From positions 1 through 7,605 of the forward strand of contig JAQVTZ010000089.1 of assembly GCA_028699795.1 (NCBI GenBank): 7,605 bases of DNA. Direction: 5' to 3'. Below are positions 5,828 through 7,605 of the stretch, in pieces. How positions within the stretch are numbered: the stretch's first letter is position 1; each line of letters opens with the position of its first letter. This stretch comes from Clostridia bacterium. Its GTDB lineage: Bacteria; Bacillota; Clostridia; Christensenellales; DTU072. Below the pieces are notes generated by a model. That model saw only the letters and a list, made by a program, of their open reading frames with translations, made no database searches and had not been told where the DNA came from. A program made the translations under genes and the position numbers.

Positions 5828-5846
5828 GATAGCAAACACCGCTATC
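5828..5846. promoter_or_regulatory. Inverted repeat directly upstream of pckG -35, possible operator
   Basis: GATAGC (5828-5833) and GCTATC (5841-5846) form a perfect 6-bp inverted repeat with a 7-bp centre, 3 bp upstream of the -35 hexamer. The position suits a regulator of pckG. It could also be a weak hairpin at the end of the ABC transporter transcript, but no T-run follows it in that direction. Confidence 0.4.
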
Positions 5847-5916
5847 TAAAATGCATTCTTTGTCTAAAAACCTTATAATCATCGAGATTGATGTTTTGGG
5901 TACCTCTATTTAGCGG

Positions 5917-6633
5917 TTAGATTCCTACGGCAAAAGTATCGTATATCTTTGCAAACACTTCAGAAATGTCCTGATCCGACAGTTTGCGGCAGGTTTTATC
6001 GGAAGACAAGTTAAATTGCGCAGTAATTTTAGCAGGTTTCCCGCTCAACATAAAAATTCTGTCCGACAATAGCACGGCCTCGTCTATATTATGGGTAACA
6101 AGCAACACCGTTTTTCCTTTTTTCTGCCAAAGCGCGAGAAAATAATCGATTAGTTTCGACTTATTGGCGATATCCAAGCCGCGGAACGGCTCGTCCATCA
6201 AAATAAGTTCGGACGGATATGCGAAGGCGCGCGCCATCGAAATCCGCTGCGCCATACCAATAGAAAGTTGGCAGGGATAGCTATCCGCATACTCTATCAG
6301 TCCTACCGCTTCCAATACCTCCGCAATCATTTTTCCGCGCTCCTCTTTCGATTTTATCTTCGCGCGTAAAACAAAATCCAAATTGCCGCTAACGGTTAAA
6401 TTAGGCGCCAAATTGGTTTCTTGAAAAACATAAGAAATTGATTCGGGTATGCCTGCCACACTCCCTTCGGCCGTTGTGAGACCGCCGATAATATTTAATA
6501 CCGTAGATTTCCCGACACCCGAAACGCCTAATAAACAGGTGATTTTGCCCGCCTCCAGCATCATATCGAAATTTTCGATGACGGTATTGCCCTGATAACT
6601 CTTTTTGACATTTTTCAAAACAATATCTTTCAT
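5917..6633 (-). CDS. ABC transporter ATP-binding protein, nitrate/sulfonate/taurine type
   Basis: This is the ATPase of an importer, energising the adjacent permease at the cytoplasmic face. I choose the ATG at 6633 (238 residues, MKDIVLKNVKK) over an in-frame GTG at 6645. The ATG has GTGGAGG 5 nt upstream and overlaps the permease stop as ATGA, whereas the GTG is itself part of that ribosome binding site. Motifs from the chosen start are Walker A GVSGVGKST at 36-44, Q-loop Q71 in VFQETNLAPNLTV, signature LSIGMAQR at 123-130, Walker B LILMDEP at 143-149, D-loop GLD at 152-154, and switch histidine H181 in VTHNIDEA. The signature has Ile at 125 where LSGGM/Q is usual. The form and context match the SsuB/TauB/NrtD group; the substrate cannot be told. 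The operon ends here, and no clear terminator follows before the pckG promoter. Confidence 0.93.
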   Translation of the reverse strand: MKDIVLKNVKKSYQGNTVIENFDMMLEAGKITCLLGVSGVGKSTVLNIIGGLTTAEGSVAGIPESISYVFQETNLAPNLTVSGNLDFVLRAKIKSKEERGKMIAEVLEAVGLIEYADSYPCQLSIGMAQRISMARAFAYPSELILMDEPFRGLDIANKSKLIDYFLALWQKKGKTVLLVTHNIDEAVLLSDRIFMLSGKPAKITAQFNLSSDKTCRKLSDQDISEVFAKIYDTFAVGI

Positions 6634-7397
6634 ACGCGCCTCCACCTTACAACATACTTCTTAATCAAGCCGACCAAAAGTTCCAAACAATAACTGAGGG
6701 CGATTGCCGCGACCGTCCAAGCAAGAAGCATCGCCGTATCCAGCATCACACGGGATACCTGCATCAGGTTGCCCATGCTCTGTCTTGTTTGCGCCAGTAC
6801 TTCCGCCGCGATTACAATTTTGACATTGAGAGAAATCCCGCTTCGTACAGAATCCAGCACAGAGGGCAAAATGTTTGGGATGTAAAGTCTGGTAATAATA
6901 TCCCCCGTCTTCACCTTATATAGCTTTGCCATATCGATAAGCCCGCTATCCAAATTGTGCAATGCGGAATAAAAATCCGCATAAAAGATGGGGAATATGA
7001 TAAGGCAGGCTATCAGCAAAGGGCTTGTTTGCGAGGTAAGCCAAATAATCGACAAAAGGATAATCGACATGGTGGGGATTGCGCGCGATATCGTCACAAG
7101 TGGTGACAGGGCGCGGTGCAAAGGATGGAACAGAAATCCCGCCACAGAAAGGAGCAGCGCAAGTCCGAACGATATTGCAAAACTTATAAAAGTACGCGAC
7201 AGCGTACCGCCTATTGCCGTCCAAAATTGCGCTTTTGTAAATAACTTTATTAAGTCCGAAAAAACCAAAGAGGGTTTTGGGATGATGATTTCGGCATTCA
7301 CGGCAAGCGCCGCCACATACCATAGCACCAGAAACAGCGCTACGGTAAGAAGCGGCGAAAACCGTATCAATATTTTTTTTGCTTTATCCTTTGTCAT
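6630..7397 (-). CDS. ABC transporter permease, SsuC/TauC-like
   Basis: This is the integral membrane subunit of the importer, 255 residues, normal for the binding-protein-dependent inner-membrane component family. Hydrophobic stretches that I read as six membrane helices lie at about 14-34, 66-90, 97-121, 125-142, 183-202 and 222-246. The N-terminus has a short positive stretch (TKDKAKK) before the first helix. The cytoplasmic EAA loop that docks on the ATPase is visible at about 155-178, with MAKLYKVKTGDII followed by RLYIPNILPS. The Gly usual in EAA loops appears as K161. The ATG overlaps the stop of the upstream binding-protein gene as ATGA and has no good ribosome binding site of its own, so it probably relies on translational coupling. 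Its stop overlaps the ATPase start in the same way. Substrate unknown; taurine, sulfonates, nitrate and thiamine precursors are all handled by relatives. Confidence 0.92.
   Translation of the reverse strand: MTKDKAKKILIRFSPLLTVALFLVLWYVAALAVNAEIIIPKPSLVFSDLIKLFTKAQFWTAIGGTLSRTFISFAISFGLALLLSVAGFLFHPLHRALSPLVTISRAIPTMSIILLSIIWLTSQTSPLLIACLIIFPIFYADFYSALHNLDSGLIDMAKLYKVKTGDIITRLYIPNILPSVLDSVRSGISLNVKIVIAAEVLAQTRQSMGNLMQVSRVMLDTAMLLAWTVAAIALSYCLELLVGLIKKYVVRWRRV
6639..6645 (-). promoter_or_regulatory. Ribosome binding site that decides the ATPase start
   Basis: GTGGAGG on the minus strand lies inside the last codons of the permease gene, 5 nt before the ATG at 6633. It rules in the ATG and makes the GTG at its 5' end an unlikely start. 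Confidence 0.8.
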
Positions 7398-7605
7398 TGC
7401 TTTTGATAATAGAATGCGTCATTCGGAACCGATCCGCCGATAAAGGCAGGATTGAAGCCCGCAATCGCGGTAAGATAAGCATGAATGCCCGCTTTCGCAT
7501 CTTGGGCGGACTCGTATCTTATATTACAAGCGGCAATAATTTCGGTCGTATAGGTTATGGTAAGTGCAGAACCTGCGTCCGCAAGCGCGGTTTGCGCAAT
7601 AGAGG
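7394..7605 (-). CDS. ABC transporter substrate-binding protein, C-terminal fragment cut by window edge
   Basis: An open frame runs in from the right edge and ends with TGA, giving the last 69 residues of a protein whose start lies outside the window. The fragment begins SIAQTALADAGSALTITYTT and ends FIGGSVPNDAFYYQKQ. The closing pattern (HAYLTAIAGFNPAFIGG, then an acidic residue and FYY) is, from memory, typical of the C-terminus of NitT/TauT-family solute-binding proteins in Firmicutes. Its stop overlaps the permease ATG by 4 bp, and gene order binding protein, permease, ATPase is standard for such importers. It would be a lipoprotein or secreted protein, but the N-terminal signal cannot be seen. 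The reading frame is certain; the functional call rests on the short C-terminal resemblance and on context. Confidence 0.82.
   Translation of the reverse strand, partial: SIAQTALADAGSALTITYTTEIIAACNIRYESAQDAKAGIHAYLTAIAGFNPAFIGGSVPNDAFYYQKQ

Noticed and set aside
6634..6645. GTG at 6645 as the ATPase start, adding four residues (MEAR)
   Set aside because: The GTG forms part of the GTGGAGG ribosome binding site of the ATG at 6633, which also has the same ATGA overlap as the neighbouring junction.

Overview
The window looks like a chromosomal segment of a low-to-moderate GC Gram-positive anaerobe, most likely an uncultured member of the Clostridia (Bacillota). This is inferred from the ruvC-ruvA-ruvB-queA order, purine-rich Shine-Dalgarno sites, sigma-A type promoters with 17-bp spacers, and a PEP carboxykinase next to an ABC importer. 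No species can be named. Every convincing gene lies on the minus strand, so transcription runs from the right edge to the left edge.

Reading in the direction of transcription: (i) 7605-5917 holds an ABC importer of the nitrate/sulfonate/taurine type. It comprises the C-terminal end of a substrate-binding protein cut by the window edge, a six-helix permease and an ATPase, each joined by a 4-bp ATGA overlap. (ii) 5768-3870 is a complete PEP carboxykinase (GTP family) with its own promoter, a strong ribosome binding site and a 3' hairpin terminator. (iii) 3735-3244 is ruvC, with a near-consensus promoter so close to the ATG that the message should be almost leaderless. (iv) 2929-260 is a tight ruvA-ruvB-queA cluster (8-bp gap, then 20-bp overlap). 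RuvA and RuvB form the Holliday-junction branch migration motor, RuvC is the resolvase, and QueA makes epoxyqueuosine in tRNA.

The non-coding DNA is the unusual part. The region downstream of queA (1-259) and the 314-bp ruvC-ruvA gap (2930-3243) are largely built of 7-bp tandem repeats of two kinds. One is AT-rich (TGTAATT on the plus strand) and the other C-rich (CTCCACA or TCCACAC). They are joined in the same order at two places: C-rich heptads, one or more 43-44 bp AT-rich units, then C-rich heptads again. This resembles the heptanucleotide short tandem repeats known from some cyanobacteria, but here it sits in a probable Firmicute.

Overall the coding content is ordinary housekeeping. 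I see no phage genes, transposase, CRISPR array, toxin-antitoxin or defence system. The points most worth checking are the composite heptad repeat, the near-leaderless ruvC, and a divergent nucleotide pocket in the PEP carboxykinase.
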